This document shows, one piece after another, positions 35,671 to 44,528 of a stretch of DNA of 64,000 nt. Source of the DNA: Kumtagia sp964244725. GTDB lineage: Bacteria > Pseudomonadota > Alphaproteobacteria > Rhizobiales > Rhizobiaceae. Position numbers and translations under genes: made by a program. Each line of letters begins with the position of its first letter. Position 1 is the stretch's first letter. The DNA is taken from positions 1 through 64,000 of the forward strand of contig CAXTJQ010000001.1 of assembly GCA_964244725.1 (NCBI GenBank). The letters run 5' to 3'. The notes below the pieces were generated by a model that was not told the DNA's origin, did no database searches, and saw only the letters and a program-made list of their open reading frames with translations.

Positions 35671-35865
35671 AAGAGCCTGCTCTACCCACGCACGCGATCG
35701 AGGCCGTTTCAGACCCTGAGACCGTCGAGAACGGCGCTATTGAAACTGGCCCGGCTCTTGCCTGTCAAGTCGCATGGATAGGGCGCGCGGGTTAGGGAAC
35801 CCTTATCGGCGTGCAAATCTCGACCCGCCGCGCATCGAAATCGGCGGCGAAGGTGGAGATGGTGA

Positions 35866-36660
35866 TCAAAGTGTAAACCCCTCGCCGAGGTAGAGGCGGC
35901 GCACGTCGGAATCGGCGATGATGTCGTCCGCCGTTCCATGCTTCAGGATTTCGCCGGCATGGATGATGTAGGCGCGGTCGATCAGCTTGAGGGTTTCGCG
36001 CACATTGTGGTCGGTGACGAGCACGCCGATGCCGCGTGTCGTCAAGTGCCGGACGAGCTGCTGGATATCGGCGACCGCGATTGGATCGATGCCCGCGAAC
36101 GGCTCGTCGAGCAGCATGTAGAGCGGCTTCGTCGCCAGCGCCCTGGCGATCTCGAGCCGCCGGCGCTCGCCGCCCGAAAGCGCCATCGACGGCGCCTTGC
36201 GCAGATGGGTGATGTGGAACTCCTCGAGCAGCGCGTCGAGCGCCCGTTCGCGCTCCTTGCGGCTGGTCTCGACGACTTCGAGAACGGCGCGGATGTTGTT
36301 TTCAACCGACAGGCCGCGGAAGATCGAGGCTTCCTGCGGCAGGTATCCGATTCCGAGCCGCGCCCGCCGGTACATCGGCATCGCCGTGATGTCGAACCCG
36401 TCGATTTCGATGCGCCCGAGATCGACCGGCACGAGGCCGGTGACCATGTAGAAGCATGTCGTCTTGCCCGCGCCATTCGGACCGAGCAGCCCGACCGCCT
36501 CGCCGGCCCGCACGCCCAGCGAGACGCCATTCACCACCTGACGCCCCTTGTAGGACTTGCTCAGGCCGGCGGCCATCAGCGTGCCTTTCAGCGCGCTCGC
36601 ACGCCCGGTCGCCGCGGGGGGCGTCCGGAATCGCTCCGCGATGCTGGTCAAAAGCGCCAA
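35866..36660 (-). CDS. lptB: LPS export ABC transporter ATPase LptB
   Basis: The ATPase of the Lpt bridge that extracts LPS from the inner membrane. Walker A GPNGAGKTTCFY, signature LSGGERRRLEIARAL and Walker B YMLLDEPFAGIDP are all present. I chose a TTG at 36660 (264 aa), which follows GGAGAG and overlaps the lptA stop region, because rhizobial LptB proteins carry an N-terminal extension before the core (LKGTLMAAGLSKSYKGRQVV). An ATG at 36576 (236 aa), preceded by AAAGG, is the alternative. Coupled to lptA and lptC upstream. Confidence 0.92.
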   Translation of the reverse strand: MALLTSIAERFRTPPAATGRASALKGTLMAAGLSKSYKGRQVVNGVSLGVRAGEAVGLLGPNGAGKTTCFYMVTGLVPVDLGRIEIDGFDITAMPMYRRARLGIGYLPQEASIFRGLSVENNIRAVLEVVETSRKERERALDALLEEFHITHLRKAPSMALSGGERRRLEIARALATKPLYMLLDEPFAGIDPIAVADIQQLVRHLTTRGIGVLVTDHNVRETLKLIDRAYIIHAGEILKHGTADDIIADSDVRRLYLGEGFTL

Positions 36661-36674
36661 GGGCTCTCCGTCCG

Positions 36675-37244
36675 TCAGGGCTTGGGCTGGGTCTTGGGCT
36701 GGATCTTCATCACGACGCGGCCGCTGCCGCCCGAATCCGCCTTGCAGCCGTCGACCGTGGCCTTCCCGGACTTCATGTCGACCGTCAGCTTGCACCCGAC
36801 GAGGACGTTGTCGCCCTCCGACAGCACCACTTCCTTGCCCGACAGGATCAACGTTTCCGTCGTCATGTCGAACGAGGCGCTGTCGCCGGTCGCGACCTGC
36901 GTGTCGGACTTGATGTAGACCTTGTCCTCGACGTCGAGATGATCGATCGCGGCCGACCCCGTGGCGGCCGATCCGCCCTTGCCGTCGGCGACGTAGAACA
37001 CCGTCATCTTGCCGGCCTTCATCATCGTCGGCCCCTGGGTGACGTTGACGTTGCCCATGAACACCGCCTTGCTTTCGCCGTCCAGAACCTCCAGGTGGTC
37101 GCTCTCGATCTGGATCGGCAGTCCGTTGGAGAGGTTCAGGCCCTGCAGGCGGCCTGTCGCCGCCTCCTGCGCCTGCGCCGGAAACAAGATCAGAGTAATG
37201 AGGCCGAGGCCCGTCGCCGTCGCTCGTGCATATCGTTTGAACAT
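36675..37244 (-). CDS. lptA: LPS transport periplasmic protein LptA
   Basis: A 189-residue OstA-domain protein with signal peptide (MFKRYARATATGLGLITLIL, cut after AQA). The mature part is a beta-jellyroll (LPIQIESDHLEVLDGESKAV; NVNVTQGPTMMKAGKMTVFY) that forms the periplasmic bridge for LPS from LptC to LptD. ATG 37244 has GGGGA upstream and fits the signal peptide. It sits 17 bases after lptC and directly before lptB. Confidence 0.92.
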   Translation of the reverse strand: MFKRYARATATGLGLITLILFPAQAQEAATGRLQGLNLSNGLPIQIESDHLEVLDGESKAVFMGNVNVTQGPTMMKAGKMTVFYVADGKGGSAATGSAAIDHLDVEDKVYIKSDTQVATGDSASFDMTTETLILSGKEVVLSEGDNVLVGCKLTVDMKSGKATVDGCKADSGGSGRVVMKIQPKTQPKP

Positions 37245-37261
37245 AGAGGTTCCCCAACCCA

Positions 37262-37945
37262 TCATTGACTGGCCGTCTGGCCGGCGCGCGGCAGAATGTT
37301 GACCCTGACGCGTTTCTCGAAGACGACGACCTTGCCGTTGTCGCTGACCGACATGCCGGCGGCCTCGATGGACGCGCCGTTGTAGCGGATCTCGACCGGG
37401 TCGGCCGAGGACATCTTGCCCCCCGCTATGTCCAGCAGCGCCGATTGCAGCCTGACCGTGGCGCCGTCGGACGTGCGGATGTTGATCGCGCTGTTGAAGT
37501 CGATCGTGTTCTTCCAGCGGTCGAGGATGCCGTGCGCCGCATCGATGGTCGCCGAAACCTTGCCGTCGATTGGAACCTGCGCCGCGATGCCCTCCAGTTC
37601 GACGATGGCCTCGTTGGCCACGTCCTGGATGGCGCGCGTCGCGCTGACTGAATAGGGCCGGCCATCATTCGTGAAGCCTTCCAGCTTCGGACTCGACATG
37701 ACGAGTTTCCCGTCCTCGACTTCGGATTTCTCGGTCGTGATGGCGACCGCCGGAGGTGATGCGAGATAGGATTGCGCGATAAACAGTCCCGCAAGGATAA
37801 TGCCGACCGCCGGCAGCGCGAACTTGAGTATTCGAACGTTGCGCGAATGGCGCGCGGCGCGGGCAAACATCGAGGACCGCTCCGCCGCCGGCTCGTTTGC
37901 CGAGGGAAACGGGTCTCCCGTGCTCGTCGTGGTTCGCGCCAACAT
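37262..37945 (-). CDS. lptC: LPS export protein LptC
   Basis: A 227-residue bitopic protein. A basic cytoplasmic N-terminus precedes one membrane segment (FALPAVGIILAGLFIAQSYL, about residues 42-61), then a periplasmic LptC/OstA-like domain (YSVSATRAIQDVANEAIVEL). It docks LptB2FG to LptA. First of the lptC-lptA-lptB group. The 227 bases upstream, up to def, hold no gene I can support. Confidence 0.88.
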   Translation of the reverse strand: MLARTTTSTGDPFPSANEPAAERSSMFARAARHSRNVRILKFALPAVGIILAGLFIAQSYLASPPAVAITTEKSEVEDGKLVMSSPKLEGFTNDGRPYSVSATRAIQDVANEAIVELEGIAAQVPIDGKVSATIDAAHGILDRWKNTIDFNSAINIRTSDGATVRLQSALLDIAGGKMSSADPVEIRYNGASIEAAGMSVSDNGKVVVFEKRVRVNILPRAGQTASQ

Positions 37946-38172
37946 TCAGGTTCCGTCCGTTGTCGGGCCGCATGCCGTCCGCCGCGTTGGCCACACCAAC
38001 GTGCCGAAAGCCACGGAATTATGGCTGGCCGGTTCGGCGGTGCGTCCCCCGGCGATGCCGACGATCGCCATGCCGCCAAGCATATAGGGTGAAAACAATA
38101 ATTTACTTCCCTTCAGTAAACGGACCGAACGAGCGATTCCATGGCGGATCGTCGATTGGTCTGATCCGGCGC

Positions 38173-38700
38173 TCAAATCACCTTATCCGTCACGCGGTCC
38201 TTGGCCAGTTTGCGGAACTTGCGCACGACAATGTCGCGCTTGAGTTTGGAAATATGATCGATGAACAGCACGCCGTCGAGATGATCGATCTCGTGCTGAA
38301 GGCAAGTCGCGAGCAGGCCGTCGGCCTCGGCCTCGCGCCGGCTCCCGTCGAGGTCGAGATAGGTCACTTTGACGCGCGCCGGACGTTCGACCTCGGCATA
38401 ATAATCCGGGATCGACAGGCAGCCCTCCTCGTAGACCGAGCGCTCGTCGGCGCCAGGCAGGACCTGCGGGTTGATGAAGATGCGCGGCGCCTTGGGTTCG
38501 TCTTCCTTGGCCAGGTCGATGACCAGCATTCGGATCGGCTCGCCGATCTGCACCGCCGCCAGGCCTATTCCCGGCGCGTGGTACATCGTGTCGAGCATGT
38601 CGGCGGCCAGGCGCCGCAACGGCGCATCGAAGCGCTCCACTGGCCGCGACGCCTCGCGCAGCAACGGATCGGGCAGGATGATGAGCGGCTTGATCGACAT
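38173..38700 (-). CDS. def: peptide deformylase
   Basis: A 175-residue iron/zinc metallohydrolase that removes the N-formyl group from nascent proteins. All three motifs are intact: GIGLAAVQIG, EGCLSIP (metal Cys) and QHEIDHLDG (two metal His and catalytic Glu). ATG 38700 (MSIKPLIILPDPLLREAS) fits the family start. Divergent from rmuC. In many genomes def is followed by fmt; here no fmt lies next to it. Confidence 0.96.
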   Translation of the reverse strand: MSIKPLIILPDPLLREASRPVERFDAPLRRLAADMLDTMYHAPGIGLAAVQIGEPIRMLVIDLAKEDEPKAPRIFINPQVLPGADERSVYEEGCLSIPDYYAEVERPARVKVTYLDLDGSRREAEADGLLATCLQHEIDHLDGVLFIDHISKLKRDIVVRKFRKLAKDRVTDKVI

Positions 38701-38801
38701 GCGCCTGCAGGTAATCGCTCGGCAAAAACTCGTCAACGGGTGACACGAATTCGTTCCCGTTATGATCTATCGGCGGCCTGCGAATCGGGTACGATGGACA
38801 G

Positions 38802-40049
38802 ATGATCGATTTCAACGCCCTGTTTGCGCAGCCCGTCGTCCGCCTCGGGGGCACGGCGATCTCGCTCGGCCAGGCGCTGGCTGCCGTCGTCGGACTGTTC
38901 GCCTTGCTGCTGCTCGTGGCGATCGTCGGGCTGTGGCGTTCTGCGTCGTCGCGCGCCGCCGCCGCCGCGCTGGCCGTTCAACAAGCCCGCGATACGGAAG
39001 CGCGCATCGCGGGCATCGTGCAGGGCCAGGCGGAAATGCAGGGGCGCATGGGCGCCATCGCCGAGGTCTTCGGCGCGCGTCAGGCCGAACTCAACCAGGC
39101 GATCGGCCAGCGCCTCGACGCCATGACCGGCCGGCTCGGCCAGACGATGACGGAACAGACCCGCTCGACCCATGAGAGCCTGAGCAAATTGCAGGAGCGG
39201 CTGGCGGTCATTGATACCGCCCAGGGCAACATCCAGTCGCTCGCCGGGCAGGTCGTGCAATTGCAGGCGATTCTCTCCAACAAGCAGACGCGCGGCGCTT
39301 TCGGCCAATCGCGCATGGAGGCGATCGTCGCCGACGGCTTGCCCAAGGGCGCCTATGCCTTCCAGGAAACGCTTTCCAACGGCAGCCGGCCGGATTGCAC
39401 GGTGCGGATGCCGAACGGCGCGCCGGCGTTGGTCATCGATGCGAAGTTTCCGCTGGAAGCCTGGAACGCGATCCGCGCGGCGGCCGAAGGCGATGCGAGC
39501 GGGGAGGCGCATAAGGCCGCGCAACAGGCGTTCCGCCGTGACCTCGACATCCACGTCAAGGCGATCTCGGAGAAATACCTGATCCAGGGCGAGACGCACG
39601 ACACCGCCTTCATGTTCGTGCCGTCGGAATCGATATTCGCCGAAATCCATGAGAATTTCGAATCGATCGTCCACCGCGCCCACAAGGCGCGGATTGTGAT
39701 CGTTTCGCCGTCGTTGCTGATGCTGTCGATCCAGGTCATCCAGTCCATCCTCAAGGACGCGTCGATGCGCGAGCAGGCGCATCTGATCCAGGGCGAGGTG
39801 GTGCGCCTGATGGAGGATCTGGGCCGGATGGACGAACGGGTGCGCAAGCTGCAGGTGCATTTCGGCCAGGCTTCCCGGGATATCGACGACATCCTGGTAT
39901 CGGCCGGCAAGGTCGCCAGGCGCGGCCAGAAGATCGAGGCGCTCGAATTCGGCGAGGCCCCGGCGGCGGCGGCTGAGCAACGCCCGCCTGCCGCCGAGAA
40001 TCGCACCGGGCCATTGCGGCTGCGCGTTGTGGACGAGGCCGACCGGTAG
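38802..40049 (+). CDS. rmuC: DNA recombination protein RmuC
   Basis: A 415-residue protein. It has one N-terminal membrane segment (ALAAVVGLFALLLLVAIVGL), a coiled-coil stretch (about residues 50-160) and the RmuC nuclease-like domain with DAKFPLEAWN and SPSLLMLSIQVIQSILKD. RmuC limits sequence inversions between repeats. Divergent from def, as often in Rhizobiales. The last ~30 residues are Ala/Pro-rich. Confidence 0.93.
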   Translation: MIDFNALFAQPVVRLGGTAISLGQALAAVVGLFALLLLVAIVGLWRSASSRAAAAALAVQQARDTEARIAGIVQGQAEMQGRMGAIAEVFGARQAELNQAIGQRLDAMTGRLGQTMTEQTRSTHESLSKLQERLAVIDTAQGNIQSLAGQVVQLQAILSNKQTRGAFGQSRMEAIVADGLPKGAYAFQETLSNGSRPDCTVRMPNGAPALVIDAKFPLEAWNAIRAAAEGDASGEAHKAAQQAFRRDLDIHVKAISEKYLIQGETHDTAFMFVPSESIFAEIHENFESIVHRAHKARIVIVSPSLLMLSIQVIQSILKDASMREQAHLIQGEVVRLMEDLGRMDERVRKLQVHFGQASRDIDDILVSAGKVARRGQKIEALEFGEAPAAAAEQRPPAAENRTGPLRLRVVDEADR

Positions 40050-40129
40050 GATGGATCGGGCAAATGGCGCTTGCCCTTGTCCCATCAATTGCTTCTACTG
40101 CGCATGCAAATCGTTGAGAGGAGACGACC

Positions 40130-40261
40130 ATGGCCAAGGGTGCGATGAAAGCCGGCAAGGAAGTCCGCAAGCCCAAGAAGGACAAGAAGGCCGCCGCGCC
40201 CGCCGCGCCGCTTCTGAAGGCGCCGGCCGTTCCCGCGATGAAGATCAAGGACAAGAAGTAG
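40130..40261 (+). CDS. small Lys/Ala-rich basic protein, 43 aa
   Basis: ATG at 40130, preceded by GAGAGGAGACGACC, a good ribosome site, and stop at 40261. About 15 of the 43 residues are lysine (MAKGAMKAGKEVRKPKKDKK ... MKIKDKK), the rest mostly Ala and Pro. It is too basic for an ordinary enzyme and may bind nucleic acid. Very short Lys-rich proteins like this are common in Bradyrhizobium and relatives. It is separated from rmuC by 80 bases. Confidence 0.65.
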   Translation: MAKGAMKAGKEVRKPKKDKKAAAPAAPLLKAPAVPAMKIKDKK

Positions 40262-40267
40262 CGTCAA

Positions 40268-40305
40268 GGCCCTGGTCGCGACGCCCGCGCATCACGACCA
40301 GGGCC
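40268..40305 (+). terminator. long hairpin between convergent genes
   Basis: A perfect 11-bp inverted repeat, GGCCCTGGTCG with CGACCAGGGCC, around a 16-base loop, just after the 43-aa gene and before the end of the convergent aldo/keto reductase gene. No T run follows, so its role as a terminator is uncertain. Confidence 0.45.
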
Positions 40306-40342
40306 AGGGCGACCCTGATCCCTTGCAGCGCAGCGACGTCCG

Positions 40343-41401
40343 TTATTTGCCGATCGACGGCCCCAACAGCGACATATCGGCCGGCCCAAGTCGGTCGCTC
40401 GCCGTCCAGAGTTGGTGCCAGTAAGGATAGAGGATCGGCGGCGCGCTGACCTCGTCGAGGCGCGTGCGCTCCTCCTGCGTGAGTTTGAGGTCGCAGGCGG
40501 CGATGTTGTCCTTCAGTTGCGCTTCCGTCCGTCCGCCGATCACCACTGATGTTACGCCCTGCCGCCCGATGAGCCAGGCGAGCGCGACCTGCGCGCCCGA
40601 GACGCCGCGTGCGTCGGCGATCTCGACCAGCGCATCGACGATGCGCCAGAGCCGATCCTCGTCGCGGATCGGCGGTTCCTTCCAGCCGGCGAGCCGGCGG
40701 CTTCCCTCCGGAGCCGCCGCGTCGCGGCGATGCTTGCCCGACAGGAGGCCGCCGGCCAGCGGGCTCCACACCAGAATGCCCAGGCCCTGGTCGATCGAGA
40801 TCGGCACGAGTTCATACTCGGCCTCGCGCGCCTCGAGCGTGTAGTGGATCTGCTGGCTGACGAAGCGCTGGCGATGGTCGGCGGCGCTGATGCCGAGCGC
40901 CTTCATGATGTGCCAGCCGGAATAATTGGAGCAGCCGATATAGCGGACTTTGCCGTGGCGCACGAGCAGGTCGAGCGCTTCCATCGTCTCCTCGAGCGGC
41001 GTCTGTCCGTCCCATTCGTGGATCTGGTAGAGGTCGATCACGTCGGTGCGCAGGCGCTTGAGGCTCGCCTCGCAGGCATTGACGAGATGGTAGCGCGACG
41101 AGCCCCGGTCGTTGGGCCCGGGACCCATCGGGAACCGCGCCTTGGTCGCCAGCAGTACGCCGTCCTTGCGCTTGCCGCCCAGCGCCTCGCCGACGATCTC
41201 CTCGCAGGCGCCGTTCGAATAGACATCGGCCGTGTCGATGAGGTTGACGCCGGCGTCGATGCACATGTCGATCTGGCGGCGCGCCTCGTCCAGCCCGACA
41301 TTGCCGACTTTTTCGAAGACCCCCTTGCCGCCCATCGTCATCGTGCCGAGCGTGATGGTGGAGACTTTCAGGCCGGATTTGCCGAGAAGCCGGTATTCCA
41401 T
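40343..41401 (-). CDS. aldo/keto reductase
   Basis: A 352-residue NADPH-dependent aldo/keto reductase. The catalytic tetrad is seen: Asp and Tyr in NLIDTADVYSNG, Lys in LLATKARF and His in YQIHEWDG. It is of the YghZ/general-stress-like group by the motif EYRLLGKSGLKVSTITLGTM at the start. GAGG stands 8 bases before the ATG at 41401. The substrate is unknown. The frame continues upstream of the ATG without support. Confidence 0.92.
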   Translation of the reverse strand: MEYRLLGKSGLKVSTITLGTMTMGGKGVFEKVGNVGLDEARRQIDMCIDAGVNLIDTADVYSNGACEEIVGEALGGKRKDGVLLATKARFPMGPGPNDRGSSRYHLVNACEASLKRLRTDVIDLYQIHEWDGQTPLEETMEALDLLVRHGKVRYIGCSNYSGWHIMKALGISAADHRQRFVSQQIHYTLEAREAEYELVPISIDQGLGILVWSPLAGGLLSGKHRRDAAAPEGSRRLAGWKEPPIRDEDRLWRIVDALVEIADARGVSGAQVALAWLIGRQGVTSVVIGGRTEAQLKDNIAACDLKLTQEERTRLDEVSAPPILYPYWHQLWTASDRLGPADMSLLGPSIGK

Positions 41402-41450
41402 GGATGAACCTCGCGATGCGTTGGCGATGGAAATCGGAGCGGCGCGCCGG

Positions 41451-42284
41451 TCAATTGGTTCCGGGCGTCGCACGGGGCATATAGGTCTCGATCAGCGCTT
41501 CGACATGGTCGTCGCGTTCGCGCGCCGTGTGGCCGCCCATCACCACGACCACCAGCCGGTGGCCGCCGCGATTGACCGAGGTCACGACGTTGAAGCCGGA
41601 GGCGCGGATATAGCCGGTCTTGATGCCGTCGACGCCGTCGACGCGGCCGATGAGCTTGTTGTGGCCCTTGACCATGCGTCCGCGAAACATGAAGGTCTGG
41701 TTCGAGAAATAGACGTATTGCGCCGGAAACCGCTTGCGCAGAGCCAGCCCCAGCACGGCCATGTCGCGCGCCGTCGTGCGCTGCTCGTCGTCGGGCAGGC
41801 CGGAGGCATTGTGGAACACCGTCGAGCGCATCCCGATCGAGCGCGCCTTTGCTGTCATCGTCTGGGCGAACTGCTCCTCCGTGCCGCCGAGATATTCGCC
41901 GATCGCGACCGCCACGTCGTTGGCAGACTTGGTGACCAGCGCGCGGATCGCCGAATCCACGTCCACGGTCTCGCCCGGCCTGAAGCCGATCTTGGTCGGC
42001 GGGCGGCTCGCGGCGTAGGCCGAGACCGGGATTTCCGTGTCGATGCCGACGCGGCGGGCGTCCATCGCCTCGAACAGCAGATAGAGCGTCATCATCTTGG
42101 TCAGCGAAGCCGGAAATCGCGTCGCGGTGGAATCCGCGTCGTAGAGCACACTTCCGGTATTCCCATCGACGACGATCGCCGAATATTTGCCCGACACCGG
42201 CGCGATGATTTGCGGCGGCGGCGCGATTTGCAGGGTCTGCGATGTCGAGCAGGCGGCAAGCGCCGTCACCAGAAGGCCGGCCAT
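41451..42284 (-). CDS. D-alanyl-D-alanine carboxypeptidase (PBP5-type), putative lipoprotein
   Basis: A serine-type penicillin-binding protein of the DacA/S11 family. Motifs: SxxK (RFPASLTKMMTLY), SxN (TKSANDVAVAIG) and KTG (DGIKTGYIRASG). It trims the terminal D-Ala of peptidoglycan pentapeptides in the periplasm. From ATG 42284 (277 aa) the N-terminus MAGLLVTALAAC is a short lipoprotein leader with lipobox LAAC. An ATG at 42434 would add 50 residues of poor quality; the true start may lie between. It lacks the C-terminal PBP5 amphipathic anchor region, consistent with lipid anchoring. Confidence 0.88.
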   Translation of the reverse strand: MAGLLVTALAACSTSQTLQIAPPPQIIAPVSGKYSAIVVDGNTGSVLYDADSTATRFPASLTKMMTLYLLFEAMDARRVGIDTEIPVSAYAASRPPTKIGFRPGETVDVDSAIRALVTKSANDVAVAIGEYLGGTEEQFAQTMTAKARSIGMRSTVFHNASGLPDDEQRTTARDMAVLGLALRKRFPAQYVYFSNQTFMFRGRMVKGHNKLIGRVDGVDGIKTGYIRASGFNVVTSVNRGGHRLVVVVMGGHTARERDDHVEALIETYMPRATPGTN

Positions 42285-42560
42285 CGCGGAGCGCAGCGGC
42301 GCCAGGGTCAACGAAAGGAAATGCTGCAAGAAGCGCCCCAACTTCCAGGATTGAAGCCACCGTCGCGAGCCCCCGCGAAGCAGCGGCGAAACGCTACCCC
42401 AGATGGCGACCGCTTCGCAATCCGCGTGACGCATGGACTTGTCCAAGGATTGCGGGCCGGCAAGCCCCGTCGAACATGGCGCGGAATTGAGTACCTGCAA
42501 TCGATGCGCTAGACATCTTCGGCCTTCGGCGGGCGGAGGCAGGGCGAGCGGAGGACCGTG

Positions 42561-43172
42561 ATGTCGGACATCGCATCGTTGGCGGGCGCGATTTTCAAGC
42601 ACGCCGCCGGTCGCGGGCGCTACATGGTCGCGATCGCCGGCCCGCCGGCTGCCGGAAAATCGACGCTCGCCGAGCGGCTTGCGCAGCTGTTCCCTCGGGA
42701 TACGGCGATCGTCGTGCCGATGGACGGCTTCCACTTCGACGATGTGGTGCTGAACCAGCGCGGACTGCGGTCGCGCAAGGGCGCGCCGGAAACCTTCGAC
42801 TATTTCGGCTTCGAAACCCTGCTCAAACGCATTCGCGCCAACGAATCGGAAGTCGCCGCCCCGGTTTTCGACCGCACGATCGAACTCTCCCGCGCGGGCG
42901 CGGCGATCGTCGGTCGCGAAACCCGGTTCATCCTCGTCGAGGGCAACTATCTCCTGCTCGACGAGGAGCCCTGGATCCGGTTGAGGGCCCTCTTCGACTA
43001 CACTGTCTACGTCGATGTCGCGCGCGATGAACTGGAGCGTCGCCTCGTCCGGCGCTGGGACGAACATGGCAGGACCAGGGACGACGCCCTGGCGTGGATC
43101 GCCTCCAACGACATGCCCAACATCGACCGGGTCCTCACGCGTCGCGGAGCGGCGGATTTCGTTCTTCGTTGA
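42561..43172 (+). CDS. P-loop nucleoside/sugar kinase (uridine kinase-like)
   Basis: A 203-residue P-loop kinase of the pantothenate/uridine kinase fold, resembling FrcK of Sinorhizobium. Walker A is GPPAAGKSTLAERL near residue 30; PMDGFHFDDVVLNQRG holds the catalytic Asp, and LVEGNYLLLDEEPW the second conserved region. GGAGG stands six bases before ATG 42561; a GTG directly before it at 42558 is possible. The substrate is not evident. Fructose import genes that accompany frcK elsewhere are absent. Confidence 0.85.
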   Translation: MSDIASLAGAIFKHAAGRGRYMVAIAGPPAAGKSTLAERLAQLFPRDTAIVVPMDGFHFDDVVLNQRGLRSRKGAPETFDYFGFETLLKRIRANESEVAAPVFDRTIELSRAGAAIVGRETRFILVEGNYLLLDEEPWIRLRALFDYTVYVDVARDELERRLVRRWDEHGRTRDDALAWIASNDMPNIDRVLTRRGAADFVLR

Positions 43173-43252
43173 GCGTGGCGTTCCGCGCGCCGGCCTGGAA
43201 CCGATCAGACCCCGGGCCATTGAATGCGATCGACGAGGGAAAGGAATTTCAC

Positions 43253-43684
43253 ATGGCCACGCCACGCAAGAGGCCCGCAAGATCCGCCACGACCGGCGCG
43301 TCCAAGGGATTTGGCGCCCGCGCCAAGCCCGCCAAGGTGGAAACGGGGGCAAGCTCGGCCGGTGCCGCCATCGCCGAGCACAGCAAGGACGCAGCGGAAT
43401 CCGTGTCGCGCTCGAAGGCGGTCAAGAGCGTCTCGAAGGCGACGGGCGCGGCCAAGGCATCTGCCGGGAAGACCGCAAGGACAGTCGCCGCAAAAGCCGG
43501 AAAGACCACCAAGGCCGCTTCGTCGGCATCGGGTGAAGCCAAGAGAAAAATTGGAAAAACGGCCAGTGGCGCCAGCTCCGTCGCGGGGCGCGTCATCGGG
43601 TTCGTCAAGGCGGCCGCCGTAAGCGTGGCGGCTTTTGCGGGTTCGCTCGTCGGCCACAACCAGAAACCGGCCAAGCGCGACTAA
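43253..43684 (+). CDS. Lys/Ala-rich histone H1-like basic protein
   Basis: A 143-residue protein made mostly of Ala, Lys, Ser, Gly and Thr (ATPRKRPARSATTGASKG; SKATGAAKASAGKTARTVAA), with a hydrophobic segment near the C-terminus (FVKAAAVSVAAFAGSLVG). The AKAxKTxKAA-type stretches resemble bacterial histone H1-like proteins; the hydrophobic stretch raises the possibility of a membrane-associated or amphipathic helix. AAGGAA lies 6 bases before ATG 43253. No domain can be named with certainty. Confidence 0.68.
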   Translation: MATPRKRPARSATTGASKGFGARAKPAKVETGASSAGAAIAEHSKDAAESVSRSKAVKSVSKATGAAKASAGKTARTVAAKAGKTTKAASSASGEAKRKIGKTASGASSVAGRVIGFVKAAAVSVAAFAGSLVGHNQKPAKRD

Positions 43685-43736
43685 GCCGCCGCCAAACCCT
43701 GTTCGCCGGCGGAAGTTGTTCGATGTTCGGGCTGGC

Positions 43737-44438
43737 CTATGACCGGGGCGGCATGTTCAGGCCGCGTTGCACAGCCGGACGCGCGAGGCCCCTTTCGAGC
43801 CACGCCGACACGTTGGGAAGCGTGTCTAGCCCGAGCAACTCGCCCGCCTCGTAGAACACCTTGACGCCGCGCACCCAGCCGAGGATCGAGATGTCGGCGA
43901 TGCTGTACTCGTCCATCAACCATTCGCGCCCCTCGAGTCGAGTTTCCATCACGCCGAGCAAGCGTTTGGACTCGTCGCGGTAGCGCTCGAGCGGGCGCTT
44001 GTCGGCGATATCCTTGCCGGCGAATTTGTAGAAGAAGCCTAGCTGGCCGAACATCGGTCCGATGCCGCCCATCTGAAACATCACCCACTGGATGGTTTCG
44101 AACCGCCGGATCGGATCGTTCGACATCAGCTTGCCGGTCTTCTCGGCCAGATAGAGCAGGATAGCGCCGGACTCGAACAGCGCCAGCGTCTTTCCGCCGG
44201 GACCATCAGGATCGATGATCGCCGGAATCTTTCCGTTCGGGTTGAGCGATAGGAAATCCGGCGTCCAGCTTTCGTTCTTCATGATGTTGACGGCGTGGGC
44301 TTCGTAGGCAAGCCCCGTCTCCTCCAGCGCGATCGAGACTTTCACGCCGTTGGGCGTCGGGTAGGAATAGAGCTGCAGCCGGTCGGGATGTTTGGCGGGC
44401 CAGCGTGCGGCGATCGGGAAAGCGGACAGGTCGGCCAT
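43737..44438 (-). CDS. glutathione S-transferase family protein (YfcG/YghU-like)
   Basis: A 233-residue GST: thioredoxin-fold N-terminus (LQLYSYPTPNGVKVSIALEE), cis-Pro loop NGKIPAIIDPDG and glutathione-binding ALFESGAILLYLAEKTG, then a helical C-terminal domain. The SYPTPNG motif with Thr/Asn in place of Ser/Cys marks the Nu-class disulphide-bond oxidoreductases. AGGAG precedes ATG 44438. It is 90 bases after the ketosynthase gene on the same strand. Confidence 0.92.
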   Translation of the reverse strand: MADLSAFPIAARWPAKHPDRLQLYSYPTPNGVKVSIALEETGLAYEAHAVNIMKNESWTPDFLSLNPNGKIPAIIDPDGPGGKTLALFESGAILLYLAEKTGKLMSNDPIRRFETIQWVMFQMGGIGPMFGQLGFFYKFAGKDIADKRPLERYRDESKRLLGVMETRLEGREWLMDEYSIADISILGWVRGVKVFYEAGELLGLDTLPNVSAWLERGLARPAVQRGLNMPPRS

Positions 44439-44528
44439 GAAGTTCTCCTGATTTGAAGAGGGGGGACGTGCGAAGCGGCAGGTGGCAGGTAGGTCCGCTG
44501 CGCGCACCGATCAACGGCGCGGCCGGCG

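Noticed and set aside
37946..38172. Minus-strand open frame between def and lptC
   Set aside because: No domain, no ribosome site and no conserved-looking sequence; treated as intergenic.
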